Positions 45,024-54,533 of a DNA stretch of 64,000 nt are shown piece after piece. Position 1 is the first letter of the stretch; every line of letters starts with the position of its first letter. The position numbers and the translations under genes were made by a program. Below the pieces are notes generated by a model, which was not told the origin of the DNA, did no database searches, and worked only from the letters and a program-made list of their open reading frames with translations. Source of the stretch: Amphibacillus sp052055485 (lineage in GTDB: Bacteria; Bacillota; Bacilli; Bacillales; Amphibacillaceae); assembly GCF_052055485.1 (NCBI RefSeq), contig NZ_CP197171.1, positions 1,364,001-1,428,000 of the forward strand, written 5' to 3'.

Positions 45024-46946
45024 ATGAATGCAAGGCAGGAGCATCTGTTAAAATTATTAATTGGTGAACAGGAGCCGATTACTGGTGAACAATTAGCCAG
45101 GTCTATTCAAGTTACCTCTCGAACGATACGAAATGATATAAAAGAAATTGAACAATTATTTGAAGATGAAAATGCCGGGGCCACTATTCATTCAATTAGG
45201 GGACAAGGCTATCAAATTGACATTAGCGATAATGACAAATTTAAATACTTTATTCAAACCATGGTAGAGGAAGATGGTTCAACCCCTGTAGAGGCAGAAG
45301 ATCGAGTTCACTATCTAGTTAGAAAGTTCTTACTTAATTCTGATTATTTGAAAATTGAAGATTTAGCAGATGAAATATTTGTTAGTCGCTCCACATTGCG
45401 AAATGATTTAAAAGATGTAAAGGTGGTTTTAAATAAATATCAGTTGGAATTAGCAAAACGTCCTAACTATGGTTTGAAAATATCAGGGAAAGAAAAGCGA
45501 ATCCGCTATGCTATATCAGAATTGCTATTCAGAAAGATGGCGCTCACTTTAGATGAGTCTCATCAACAGGAGTGGCTGTTGCCAGTCGAGCAAATGGAAA
45601 TGATTCGTAACATTGTGCTAAAACAATTAAAGGCCGTGCAGCTTAACCTATCAGATATTGCTTTAAATAATTTAGTCGTCCATATTGCCATTGCTTGTCG
45701 TCGAATTAAAGCTGAGCAGTATGTTGAGTTGGTTAGTCAGGATGAAATAGATATACGAATGAAGAAGGAATATGCTGTTGCCCAAGCTATTATTAGAAAA
45801 ATAGAGCAAACATTAAATATAACTTTTCCAACGGTAGAAATATCTTATGTTGCTATGCATTTATTAGGGACGAAATTATTTTTGGATACTGGTGGGGCAA
45901 ATATTAAGAGCAACTTTGATAAGAATATTCTGTTAACCGTCGAAAAGATGGTCAGTCAAGTTGAAGAAAACATGCAAATTGGAATTATTGATGATCAAGA
46001 GTTAATAGCTGCAGTAGCCATTCATCTTAAACCAGCCATTCACCGTTATAAGAATCATATGAATGTTCGTAATCCAATGCTTGAGGCGATTAAAGTAAAC
46101 TATCCGCTTGCTTTTGAGGCTGGAGTCCTTGCAAGTCACGTCGTTGAGGAAGACTTTAATATCAAAGTGGATGAAAATGAGATTGGCTATATTGCCCTTC
46201 ATTTTGGTGCAGCTATTGAACGGGCAAAGCTTCAGACAAAGCCGAAGCGATGTTTAATTGTTTGTACAACGGGTCTGGGGAGTTCCCAGCTTTTGTTATA
46301 TAAGATGAAGACTAAGTTTGGTAATCAATTAACGATTATTGGTGCAACTGAATTACACAATTTATCACAGTATAGTAAAGAAAATATTGACTTTATAGTA
46401 AGCACGGTACCATTGCCTGAATCAGTTGATATCCCACATCTTGTGATTGATACTTTATTAGGTGATGACGAATTGGAGAAAATAGAAGAAATGATGGGAA
46501 ACACAAAAAAATCTATAATTGAGCGTTATCTAGCTCAAGATTTAATTTATCTAAACCTCGCTTTGAGTACACCTGAAGAAGTGATCAATTATTTGGGAAT
46601 GGAATTGATTCAAAAAGGATATGCGGAAGAGGGGATTATTGAATCGGTAATCGAACGAGAAAAAGCGGCTTCGACCAGCTATGGTAATTTAGTTGCTATC
46701 CCACATCCACTTGAACCAAAGTCAGATCGAACCTTTTGGACTTTAGCGACATTAAAAGAACCGATTGATTGGGGGGGTAATCAAGTACAATTTATCTGTT
46801 TATTACACGTTGCTGATAAAAGCAAAGAAAATCTTGAACCGATGTACAATAATTTAATTCGTTTTGTCGATGATCGACGAATTATTGAAGCGATTTTAGC
46901 TGCAACGAGCATTCCAAATGTATTAAAAATAATTAAAAGAATGTGA
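45024..46946 (+). CDS. PRD-containing PTS regulator (LicR/MtlR type, with EIIB- and EIIA-like domains)
   Basis: 640 residues. In order: a DNA-binding HTH_11 domain (1-60; ARSIQVTSRTIRNDIKEI), a second helix-turn-helix (about 100-130; LADEIFVSRSTLRNDLKDV), PRD1 and PRD2 (about 180-390, with IHIAIACRR-type and ALHFGAAIE His sites), an EIIB-like domain with Cys in IVCTTGLGSSQLL, and an EIIA-like domain with the phosphorylatable His in VAIPHPLEP. These activators bind DNA and are switched by PTS phosphorylation. It lies directly upstream of the lactose/cellobiose PTS operon in the same direction and is its likely activator. A partial cre-like core (GGAAACGCTTT, 44972) lies before the gene. Confidence 0.93.
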   Translation: MNARQEHLLKLLIGEQEPITGEQLARSIQVTSRTIRNDIKEIEQLFEDENAGATIHSIRGQGYQIDISDNDKFKYFIQTMVEEDGSTPVEAEDRVHYLVRKFLLNSDYLKIEDLADEIFVSRSTLRNDLKDVKVVLNKYQLELAKRPNYGLKISGKEKRIRYAISELLFRKMALTLDESHQQEWLLPVEQMEMIRNIVLKQLKAVQLNLSDIALNNLVVHIAIACRRIKAEQYVELVSQDEIDIRMKKEYAVAQAIIRKIEQTLNITFPTVEISYVAMHLLGTKLFLDTGGANIKSNFDKNILLTVEKMVSQVEENMQIGIIDDQELIAAVAIHLKPAIHRYKNHMNVRNPMLEAIKVNYPLAFEAGVLASHVVEEDFNIKVDENEIGYIALHFGAAIERAKLQTKPKRCLIVCTTGLGSSQLLLYKMKTKFGNQLTIIGATELHNLSQYSKENIDFIVSTVPLPESVDIPHLVIDTLLGDDELEKIEEMMGNTKKSIIERYLAQDLIYLNLALSTPEEVINYLGMELIQKGYAEEGIIESVIEREKAASTSYGNLVAIPHPLEPKSDRTFWTLATLKEPIDWGGNQVQFICLLHVADKSKENLEPMYNNLIRFVDDRRIIEAILAATSIPNVLKIIKRM

Positions 46947-46970
46947 TAGGTGATTCCATTCTTTTTTTAT

Positions 46971-47061
46971 ACTATCAAAAACGATAAGATTTTTTTCGAT
47001 GATAGTACCTGTAAAACTAAAGCTTTCATCTAAAAACTTGGCGATAAGCCAAGTTTTTCTA
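46971..47061 (+). promoter_or_regulatory. Leader with terminator ahead of the lactose/cellobiose PTS operon
   Basis: ACTATCAAAA...GATGATAGT (46971-47007) followed after a short spacer by AAACTTGGC-GATAA-GCCAAGTTT plus TTCT (47034-47060), the same opening and closing hairpins (shared GGCGATAAGCC core) as in the GH4 leader at 39955-40107. It starts 25 bases after the regulator stop codon. It may simply terminate the regulator mRNA, or be an attenuator for the PTS operon that starts at 47203. A near-cre, TGAAAACGATTTAA, follows at 47140-47153. Confidence 0.6.
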
Positions 47062-47202
47062 ATCGAATAATGACTTGAATATAGTTCGCGGAGATTTTTA
47101 GTTTCTTTCCTCAATTAGAGGAAAAACTGTGGCTTTAGATGAAAACGATTTAACGATATAGTGAATTTAAGATAGATAAGCGATTCAAGTTGGGAGGATG
47201 AA

Positions 47203-47529
47203 ATGGTGAAAAACGAGGAAATTATAATGGGGATAATCATGCACGGCGGTAATGCAAGAAGTGCTGCCATGCGGGCAATGGTTGCAGCTAAAAAAGCATC
47301 GTTTGCTGAGGCAGAGGAATTAATAGAAGAAGCAAACACAGCATTAAATAAAGCTCATCGAATTCAAACTGATCTCATTCAAGCAGAATCCCGAGGAGAA
47401 AATCCTGAAATTTCTCTTTTAATGGTCCATGCTCAAGATCACCTAATGAATGCAATGACAATTATTGATTTAGCAAAAGAGATTATTGATTTAAATAAAA
47501 AAGTAACTAAACTTCAAGGAGGAAATTAA
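47203..47529 (+). CDS. PTS lactose/cellobiose-family subunit IIA
   Basis: 108 residues, all alpha-helical. The phosphorylated His is in ISLLMVHAQDHLMNAM. The N-terminal IIMHGGNARSAAMRAMVAAKK is the family pattern (CelC/LacF/ChbA). The start, GTG 47203 (or ATG 47206 region), follows GGGAGG. It is coupled by a 1-bp gap to the IIB gene. Confidence 0.93.
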   Translation: MVKNEEIIMGIIMHGGNARSAAMRAMVAAKKASFAEAEELIEEANTALNKAHRIQTDLIQAESRGENPEISLLMVHAQDHLMNAMTIIDLAKEIIDLNKKVTKLQGGN

Positions 47530-47530
47530 G

Positions 47531-47842
47531 ATGAAAAATATTTTATTAGTTTGTGCTGCAGGAATGTCAACGAGTTTAATGGTAAACAAAATGCAAGCGG
47601 CTGCAAAAAATAGGGATGAAGAAATAAGCATTAATGCAACAGCTGGTGGAAATATTGACAAGTATGGAGATCAAGCGGATGTTTTATTATTGGGACCACA
47701 AATTAGTTATCAAAAGGACGAATATGTAAATAAATATGAGCCAAAAGGAATACCGGTGGCAGTGATTGATACTGTAGATTACGGGCTTATGAATGGTGAA
47801 AAAGTATTGGATCAAGCATTACAAATGATTAAGGAAAAGTAG
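47531..47842 (+). CDS. PTS lactose/cellobiose-family subunit IIB
   Basis: 103 residues. The phosphorylated Cys lies in LLVCAAGMSTSLMVNKM (Cys8), as in CelA/ChbB. The ribosome site CAAGGAGG lies at the end of the IIA gene. It transfers phosphate from IIA to the sugar bound to IIC. Confidence 0.94.
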   Translation: MKNILLVCAAGMSTSLMVNKMQAAAKNRDEEISINATAGGNIDKYGDQADVLLLGPQISYQKDEYVNKYEPKGIPVAVIDTVDYGLMNGEKVLDQALQMIKEK

Positions 47843-47857
47843 AGGAGGAGGGAAATC

Positions 47858-49147
47858 ATGAAGGATTTTTTTAATAGCAAGGTCATGCCTAAAATAAATA
47901 AATTCTCCAATCATCATTATATTAAAGCTATTCAACAGGGTGTAATGGGAATAATAAGTGTAACCATTTTTTCGGGGATAGTATCTATCCTCAAGACACC
48001 TCCTTTCCCTCCTACAGCAGATGGTGTTTTTGCCACTGCTTGGAGAAATTTCTCGGAGGCCAATGCTGGATGGTTGGAAATTGTATATCAAATGTCGATA
48101 GGTGTTATGTCCTTATTGGCTATTGTTGGTATCATTTATAGTCTTTGTAAATACTACGATTTACAACCTTTGAATTATATTATTATTGGTTTGACATCCA
48201 CTTTGATTTTATCGGTGAATATTACTCCCGTAGACCCGGAAAATGTTGCATTTGGATTTTTGATGGATTTTTCATACCTTGGGGCACAGGGATTATTCAC
48301 ATCCATTGTGGTTGGAATCTTTGTAGTAGAATTGTTAAGATATATGAATAAGAAAAACATAAAAATCAAGATGCCTGCTAGTGTTCCGCCAATGGTATCA
48401 CAACCCTTTGAAGCCTTGATTGCTAGTGGAGCTGTCCTGACAGTAGTCGTTATCGTACGAATAATTTTAGATTCATTTGGTGTATTATTTCCAGAACTAA
48501 TAATAGTCGCCTTAGAGCCGATTATATCAGGAGCAAATAGTTTTTGGTCTATTGTACTATTAATTGGATTATCAAGAGTATTATGGTTCTTTGGTATTCA
48601 CGGGACTTCAATTATATTAGCTGTTTTAATGCCAATTATGATTGTTAATGGAATTGAGAATTTAGACGCTTATAATGCAGGTGCACAGCCTGAAAATATT
48701 GTAACAATGTCATTTATTATATTTCAGTTAGGAATGTTGCCAGCTGCAATATCTATGTTACTTGTTAGTAAATCTAAGCAACTTAAAACAGTATCAAAAT
48801 TAGGCTTAGTTCCTTCGATTTTTATGATATCGGAACCCATACTGTTTGGAACACCTTTTATTTTTAATGCCATATTATTTATACCACATATTTTATCGTT
48901 TATGATTAGTGTCGGTGCAGCTTATATTGCTATGGACATAGGTTTAGTAGGAAAAACCATATTTGGAATACCGCAAACAATGCCAGGTCCAGTTGCTGCT
49001 TTTGCTTCAACCTTGGATTGGAAAGCAGTAGTGTTATGGTTTGTCATCTTAATCATTAGTGTGATTTTATATCTACCTTTTGTAAAGAAATACGATATGC
49101 AATTACTTAAAGAAGAAGAGGCTAGTTCAGCCAATGAAGCGAGTTAA
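47858..49147 (+). CDS. PTS lactose/cellobiose-family membrane subunit IIC
   Basis: 429 residues with about ten membrane segments. GISRVLWFFGIHGTS and MISEPILFGTPFIFNAILFIPH are hallmark segments of CelB-type IIC, which bind and move beta-linked disaccharides. It ends 73 bp before a sulfatase gene in the same direction, with a hairpin between. This suggests that the imported sugar may be sulfated. Confidence 0.94.
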   Translation: MKDFFNSKVMPKINKFSNHHYIKAIQQGVMGIISVTIFSGIVSILKTPPFPPTADGVFATAWRNFSEANAGWLEIVYQMSIGVMSLLAIVGIIYSLCKYYDLQPLNYIIIGLTSTLILSVNITPVDPENVAFGFLMDFSYLGAQGLFTSIVVGIFVVELLRYMNKKNIKIKMPASVPPMVSQPFEALIASGAVLTVVVIVRIILDSFGVLFPELIIVALEPIISGANSFWSIVLLIGLSRVLWFFGIHGTSIILAVLMPIMIVNGIENLDAYNAGAQPENIVTMSFIIFQLGMLPAAISMLLVSKSKQLKTVSKLGLVPSIFMISEPILFGTPFIFNAILFIPHILSFMISVGAAYIAMDIGLVGKTIFGIPQTMPGPVAAFASTLDWKAVVLWFVILIISVILYLPFVKKYDMQLLKEEEASSANEAS

Positions 49148-49160
49148 ATAAATGTATCAA

Positions 49161-49195
49161 TTTAGGCAATCATTGCAAGTTAATGATTGCCTAAA
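49161..49195 (+). terminator. Hairpin between PTS IIC and sulfatase genes
   Basis: TTTAGGCAATCATT pairs perfectly with AATGATTGCCTAAA (14 bp, 7-base loop). There is no long T run, so it is more likely an mRNA-stabilising or partly terminating element inside the operon. Confidence 0.75.
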
Positions 49196-49220
49196 CGTTC
49201 AATGTGGAGGAGGTTTAAAA

Positions 49221-50999
49221 ATGAGAGTTATACAATTAATGTTTGATACATTAAAGAGAGACTATTTAAATGCATACGATACTTCAGATGTACAAACACC
49301 AAATTTTGATCGTTTAAAAACAAAAACAGTTCGATTTGATAATTTTTTTGCCGGAAGCTTACCATGTATGCCGGCTAGAAGAGACATGCATACGGGTCGT
49401 TATAATTTTCTACACAGAGGTTGGGGACCTATTGAGCCTTTTGATGATTCTATGCCAGAAATATTGAAAGAGAATGGGATATATACACATCTTGTGACAG
49501 ACCATAAACATTATTGGAGAGACGGCGGCGCGACTTATCATACTCGATACTCATCATACGAATTGGTAAGAGGTCAAGAGGGAGATAGTTGGAAGGCAAA
49601 AGTTAATAAAGATATGGATGTAGAAGGACTAGAAAACCTAAGTGGATTTTTGAAAAAAAGAAAAGCGGCTAGTATCGCACAAGATTTAGTGAATAGAGAG
49701 TATATGCAAAGTGAGGAAGAGCATACTTTATATAGAACCGTTGAAGCTGGTTTAGAATTTTTACAAGTAAACCATGAGGCAGATCAATGGTTTTTACAAA
49801 TTGAATGTTTTGATCCGCATGAACCTTTTTATGTGCCAGAGAAATACTTAAATATGTATGGACTGACTCAAGATGACTTTAATGGTTGGTTGATGTATTC
49901 ACATGATGACTTTACTCTTGAAAAAAGTGAGATCGTCAAAGGGTATTATAAAGCTTTACTTACAATGTGTGATGCTTATTTAGGCAAAGTATTAGATTTT
50001 ATGGATCAACATAATATGTGGGAAGATACGATGCTTATCGTAAACACTGATCATGGTTTATTATTAGGAGAACATGAGTGGTGGGGCAAAAATATTATGC
50101 CTGTATATAATGAAATCGCTCATATACCATTTTTCATTTGGAACCCTGATTTAAATGTACAAAATGAATCCAGAAATCAGTTGGCTCAAAATATTGATCT
50201 TCCGGCAACAATATTAGATTTCTTTGATCTGGACATTCCAGAGTTTATGAAAGGGAAATCATTAAAACCTATTATTGAGTCAGGAGAGACGAACCATGAG
50301 GCTATCTTGTTTGGTTATTTTGGCAGTAATTTAAATATAGCTGATGATGAATATATTTATATGAGATCACCAATGCCAGGTAAGGAAGACTATCTATATG
50401 AATATACACTATCTCCGATGAGAATGAATAGACGGTTTACCAAGGATGAATTGCAAGGGGCGGTTTTAGATAATTCATTTGCATTTACAAAAGGGATAGC
50501 CACTTTAAAAATGCAGACATCTGACTTTATGGGTAAAAGTTACCAGCGATTTGGTAATAAACTTTTTAATTATCAAAGGGACCCTAAACAAATGCATCCA
50601 ATTGATGATATTAATAAAGAATTCGAAATGATTATTAAGTTAAAGAAATTAATGCTTGAAAATGAAGCACCACAAACCTTGTATTCATACTATGGTCTAG
50701 ATCAGATTCACACGATTGAGGATTTAATTAAAGAGCGTAAGAAACTTGATAAAAACCAACAGGCATTCTGTGAAGGAATTAAATTTAGCAATTCAATAGT
50801 AAAGGAAGGCTATTTGGCGGTTATTAATGTCATAAGGGACAGACAGAAAGTAGATAAGTTAAAAGGCGATCTAAAAGAAATCTCAAAGCATAATGCAGTG
50901 ACCGAAGATGATCTAAAAAATTGGGTCGAAGAAAAATTAGCAGAGCAAGATCAACCATTTGTATTGTATCTATTAGCGATGACACTGAGAGTCGATTGA
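49221..50999 (+). CDS. Cytoplasmic type I sulfatase (Cys-type, CMPAR) linked to the PTS
   Basis: 592 residues from ATG 49221 (ribosome site GGAGGAGG). The signature GSLPCMPARRDMHTGR has Cys49 for formylglycine. The metal ligands are in LMFDTLKRDYL (short N-terminal form) and VNTDHGLLLGEHEWWGK. No signal peptide. The C-terminal 120 residues after the sulfatase core are helical and charged, and of unknown role. It follows the PTS IIC gene with 73 bp between. It probably removes sulfate from the 6-phosphorylated disaccharide or from the free sugar after uptake. It needs a maturase not encoded here. Confidence 0.88.
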   Translation: MRVIQLMFDTLKRDYLNAYDTSDVQTPNFDRLKTKTVRFDNFFAGSLPCMPARRDMHTGRYNFLHRGWGPIEPFDDSMPEILKENGIYTHLVTDHKHYWRDGGATYHTRYSSYELVRGQEGDSWKAKVNKDMDVEGLENLSGFLKKRKAASIAQDLVNREYMQSEEEHTLYRTVEAGLEFLQVNHEADQWFLQIECFDPHEPFYVPEKYLNMYGLTQDDFNGWLMYSHDDFTLEKSEIVKGYYKALLTMCDAYLGKVLDFMDQHNMWEDTMLIVNTDHGLLLGEHEWWGKNIMPVYNEIAHIPFFIWNPDLNVQNESRNQLAQNIDLPATILDFFDLDIPEFMKGKSLKPIIESGETNHEAILFGYFGSNLNIADDEYIYMRSPMPGKEDYLYEYTLSPMRMNRRFTKDELQGAVLDNSFAFTKGIATLKMQTSDFMGKSYQRFGNKLFNYQRDPKQMHPIDDINKEFEMIIKLKKLMLENEAPQTLYSYYGLDQIHTIEDLIKERKKLDKNQQAFCEGIKFSNSIVKEGYLAVINVIRDRQKVDKLKGDLKEISKHNAVTEDDLKNWVEEKLAEQDQPFVLYLLAMTLRVD

Positions 51000-51606
51000 T
51001 ACGACATTTATTAAATCTGGGTTTGGTTTGATAACCTAAGTCTCTTTATATTTTAATGGTGCTAATAAAATCAGCCTGTTTATTGGCTGAAATGTATACT
51101 TATACACCTCTAAATGTGTTGTTTAATTTGATTTTGAGTAGGCATTCTTACGCCTGGCTTTTCCGTCCTATAATTAATAAACTTATTCATCTCCATATGT
51201 TATTTTAACACCTTGAGGTTGTATCTTTATCTTCTGTGGAGTATGATTGAAACTGTCGCTTTATGCACCAACACTAATCAACCGATGTCACAGGCTGATT
51301 AGTGTTGCTAAAGCGGCGCTTTTGTTTTTGCTCCACGTTAGAGACTTTAAAATAACAGTAAATTCCTTATGGTGGGCCGAGTAGCTGCACTAAGGAAAGA
51401 AGGCAGTGAATGAATAACATCACAAGAATAACTACTTTCTGATTTTGAATCCTGAGAGTCATTTAGCGAAGATGAAATTTTAAAGTCACAAATATAAAAA
51501 GCTAACACTTTCTAAGGATTTTCGGCTCATCCTAAGGGAACACCGAAGTCAGCACATCCATGTGCAAGTGAGCGTAAACGAGTTTTTTAATGGAGGGAAA
51601 AGCACC
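51000..51606. other. About 600 bp without a gene
   Basis: It contains the terminator at 51254-51330 and a short stem TCAGCC/GGCTGA near 51075. From 51340 to 51590 nothing protein-like is seen on either strand. The ribosome site of the TauE gene (GGAGGG, about 51594) closes it. Confidence 0.6.
51254..51330 (+). terminator. Long terminator after the PTS/sulfatase operon
   Basis: AACACTAATCA pairs with TGATTAGTGTT and, further out, TCGCTTTA with TAAAGCGG, followed by CGCTTTTGTTTTTG. Confidence 0.8.
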
Positions 51607-52383
51607 ATGGTTATATTGTATTTTTTGATTGGTTTATTTGCTACAGTATTAGGTTCGATAGCAGGATTAGGCGGTGGTGTTATTATAAAACCATTGCTGG
51701 ATTTTTTGGGCCATTATGATGTAGGGACAATTAGTGTCTTATCGGCAGCTGCTGTTTTCTCAATGGCGACCGTGTCAATGTTAAAGGCAAGAATGATGAA
51801 GATTAAACTTGATAAAACAATTAGCCTGTTAATTGCTATAGGTTCTATTATGGGGGGAATCTTAGGGAAAGGGATCTTTAATTATCTTGTTAATACTTTA
51901 GATATTGCAGATGTAGTTTCCGTCTTTCAATCTGCCGTGCTTGCTCTTTTAATGATCGCTATTCTTATTTTAACGCGACAGTTTGATAAGGTACCACATG
52001 TTGTTATCCAAAATAAAGTCGGTATTATCGGCGTTGGAACGTTGCTTGGCTTACTCTCTGCTTTTTTAGGGATTGGTGGAGGCCCACTAAATGTTATTAT
52101 TTTAGGCTTATTATTCTCCATGGCACCCAAAGAAGCATCATTTAATTCAATTTTTATCATATTTTTTTCGCAATTATCTTCTTTAATCTTGACAGGTTTA
52201 GATACGGGGTTTGCCGTTTATGATTTGTCGGTATTAGGATATATGATTGTTGGAGGTGTAATGGGAGGTTGGATTGGAACGAGCTTTTCAAAGTTTATTT
52301 CAGATCAACAAGTTCGGACCATTTTCAGTATAACCATTTTCATAATCCTCTTAATTAATGTAAATAATATATTTTCACTATAA
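51607..52383 (+). CDS. TauE/SafE-family anion exporter
   Basis: 258 residues with about eight membrane helices in two similar halves. Each half starts with a glycine-rich segment: GSIAGLGGGVIIKPLLDF near residue 15 and LLSAFLGIGGGPLNVIIL near residue 150, the TauE/SafE repeat. ATG 51607 was chosen because TGGAGGG precedes it. Members export sulfite, sulfoacetate or related sulfur anions, and others move different anions. Its place between a sulfatase operon and a GH1 gene suggests removal of sulfate or sulfite released in the cytoplasm (inference). It is transcribed separately, behind the terminator at 51254. Confidence 0.88.
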   Translation: MVILYFLIGLFATVLGSIAGLGGGVIIKPLLDFLGHYDVGTISVLSAAAVFSMATVSMLKARMMKIKLDKTISLLIAIGSIMGGILGKGIFNYLVNTLDIADVVSVFQSAVLALLMIAILILTRQFDKVPHVVIQNKVGIIGVGTLLGLLSAFLGIGGGPLNVIILGLLFSMAPKEASFNSIFIIFFSQLSSLILTGLDTGFAVYDLSVLGYMIVGGVMGGWIGTSFSKFISDQQVRTIFSITIFIILLINVNNIFSL

Positions 52384-52714
52384 ATGCGTGTTCAAAAAGG
52401 AGGATCAAAATAGCTGATCGATTTCTGTTCCTCACATATTAAGAAGATACACTCCATTCTTTGAAAAGGAAAAGCACTTTTCTGCGTGCAAACCTTTTAT
52501 TCTCTATTGAATGTGTACTACATAGAAGTAAAAAATATTTATGTGGAAGCGGGAAAAATTTAAGCAGTGTCGTCTGTCATTACTCGATGACTAGTAGAGG
52601 TAACAGAATAAAGTTGTTGTCACTTGATGTTAACTCATTTTACTTTTCACAATTTGAGAAGTCATCTATACTTAACTTAGATTATTCATATTACAATAAA
52701 GGAGGAAGACACAC
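52384..52714. other. 331-bp region upstream of the second GH1 gene
   Basis: Presumed promoter region. The sequence GTGTTCAAAAAGGAGGATC near 52387 is shared with 27126 (GTGTTCAAAAAGGAAGAT) upstream of the first GH1. A 130-codon frame at 52461-52853 overlaps GH1 and does not look like a real protein. No clear terminator or operator was seen. Confidence 0.5.
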
Positions 52715-54139
52715 ATGTCATTACGAAAAGACTTTTTATGGGGCGGTGCGATTGCAGCTAACCAAGCAGAAGGTGCTTATCAAGAAGATGGCAAAGGATT
52801 GGCACTTGTTGATATTTTACCAGCGGGTGGCGACCAGCGTTGGGACGCATTAGCTCATCCGGAAAAAGCACTGAAAACAACGTATGATCATTATCCGAGT
52901 CATGAGGCGATTGATTTCTATCACAGCTACAAAGAGGATATTAAATGGTTTGCTGAAATGGGTTTTAAAGTATTTCGGACATCGATTTCATGGCCGAGGA
53001 TATTTCCTAAAGGGGATGAATTAGAACCTAATGAAGCGGGATTGAAATTCTATGATGACCTGTTTGATGAGTGTCTCAAATATGGAATAGAACCTTTAGT
53101 AACCATCAATCACTTTGATACGCCTCTCTATTTAGCAACAGAATATGGCGGTTGGCGCAATCGTAAATTAATTGAGTTTTATGAACGTTATGCAAGAGTT
53201 GTCCTAGAGCGTTATAAAGATAAAGTGAAGTATTGGTTAACCTTTAATGAAATTAATATGGTACTTCATATCCCGTTCTTCGGTGGTGGTTTGATGTTTG
53301 AAGCGGGTGAGAATGAGGATCAAGTTAAGTTTCAAGCAGCCCATCATCAGCTAGTGGCATCGAGTTTAGCAACTAAAGCAGCCAAAGAAATTAATGGTGA
53401 GAACTTTAAGGTTGGTTGTATGCTTGCGGCTGGCGATGTCTATCCTTATTCATGTCACCCTGATGATATGATGAAAGCGATCGAAGCCAACCGGAATCAA
53501 TACTTCTTTATTGATGTTCAATCCCAAGGAGAATACCCATCTTATACTAAACGGATGTTTGAAGATCTTGATGTTAAGATTGAGATGGAGCAAGGGGATG
53601 AAGAGATCTTAAAGCAATATCCTGTTGACTTTATTTCATTCTCTTATTACTCATCACGTCTGACAAGTGCGGATCCTAATAGATACAAAGATGAGACATC
53701 TGGAAACGCATTTGAATCCCTAAAGAATCCTCACCTTGAGGCGTCAGAATGGGGCTGGCAAATTGACCCGGTTGGTTTACGCGTAACGATGAATAATTTA
53801 TATGATCGTTATAAAAAGCCGCTGTTTATTGTAGAAAACGGCCTAGGTGCAGTGGACAAGCTCGAAAATGATACGGTTGAGGACGATTATCGAATTGAAT
53901 ATATGAGAGACCACCTTGAGCAAATGATTGAAGCGGTAAATGATGGCGTTGACTTACTTGGTTATACTTCTTGGGGCTGTATTGATTTAGTCAGTGCCGG
54001 GACAGGAGAAATGAAGAAACGTTATGGTTTTATTTACGTAGATCGTGATAATGAAGGAAAAGGCTCTGGAAAACGCTATAAGAAAAAATCATTTGACTGG
54101 TATAAAAAAGTAATTGAAACAAATGGTGAACAACTATAA
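52715..54139 (+). CDS. GH1 6-phospho-beta-glycosidase, second copy
   Basis: 474 residues. The acid/base Glu179 is in LTFNEIN and the nucleophile Glu374 in VENGLG. The phosphate-binding signature GTGEMKKRYGFIYVDRD marks the 6-phospho group. About half of its residues appear shared with the GH1 at 27276 (for example GDELEPNEAGL, DKVKYWLTFNEIN, ASEWGWQIDP), so the two are paralogues. ATG 52715 follows AAGGAGG. It lies 331 bp after the TauE gene and may serve the lactose/cellobiose PTS at 47203 or the glucose-type PTS at 58406. Confidence 0.93.
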   Translation: MSLRKDFLWGGAIAANQAEGAYQEDGKGLALVDILPAGGDQRWDALAHPEKALKTTYDHYPSHEAIDFYHSYKEDIKWFAEMGFKVFRTSISWPRIFPKGDELEPNEAGLKFYDDLFDECLKYGIEPLVTINHFDTPLYLATEYGGWRNRKLIEFYERYARVVLERYKDKVKYWLTFNEINMVLHIPFFGGGLMFEAGENEDQVKFQAAHHQLVASSLATKAAKEINGENFKVGCMLAAGDVYPYSCHPDDMMKAIEANRNQYFFIDVQSQGEYPSYTKRMFEDLDVKIEMEQGDEEILKQYPVDFISFSYYSSRLTSADPNRYKDETSGNAFESLKNPHLEASEWGWQIDPVGLRVTMNNLYDRYKKPLFIVENGLGAVDKLENDTVEDDYRIEYMRDHLEQMIEAVNDGVDLLGYTSWGCIDLVSAGTGEMKKRYGFIYVDRDNEGKGSGKRYKKKSFDWYKKVIETNGEQL

Positions 54140-54190
54140 GCCATGTGTAAATGGTAAGTAAGTTTTTTAGTATGTCTTAACTATATTCTT

Positions 54191-54533
54191 AAACGGTGGT
54201 CGTGAAAAACTTCTGTAAAAATCATTGGGGTTTTAACAACCTGATATTGAACCCCTGCGGGCATGAATATGTTATGTAAAGACACAACAAAAGCTCATAA
54301 CCTATCATGTCCGCTTTCAATGCAAGGTTGCAGTGAGGAAAAGACAGTCAGAATATTAGGGGATTTTTTTGATCTGAACCACGTTAATATCAAAGGTTTG
54401 ACTGGATTTTATCACAGATAACCGTCTGTAAAACCCGGGGCAACAACGGGTTTCGATGGGGCGAGTAACCGCAGTCCCACTGATTGAAGTTTCGTTTTAT
54501 GAAAAGCTTTTTACATTGGAGGTTATAAAAACT
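54191..54533. repeat. Duplicated leader A, copy 1 (interrupted)
   Basis: Starts ACGGTGGTCGTGAAAAACTTCT and runs parallel to 54913-55197 (copy 2), sharing TTATGTxAAGACACAACA, GTCCGC, AAGACAGTCAGAATATT-like and TATCAAAGGTTTGRTTGGATTTT blocks, and ending in a ribosome-site-like GGAGGTTATA with no gene behind it. It carries repeat C (54413-54480) inserted within it. Inside are complementary arms GCGGGCATGA and TCATGTCCGC. Confidence 0.75.
54413..54480 (+). repeat. Dispersed repeat C, copy 1
   Basis: CACAGATAACCGTCTGTAAAAC begins it and GAGTAACCGCAGTCCC ends it. It recurs at 56816-56910 and, as a short piece on the other strand, at 28815. It interrupts leader copy A1 relative to A2, so it is an insertion. 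Confidence 0.7.

Noticed and set aside
46971..47061. BglG/LicT-type ribonucleic antiterminator target
   Set aside because: The sequence does not resemble the RAT consensus, and the neighbouring regulator is the DNA-binding LicR/MtlR type with HTH domains.
52461..52853. 130-codon plus-strand ORF
   Set aside because: It overlaps the well-supported GH1 start in another frame, has a Cys/Ser/Lys-rich composition unlike any family, and lacks a ribosome site.
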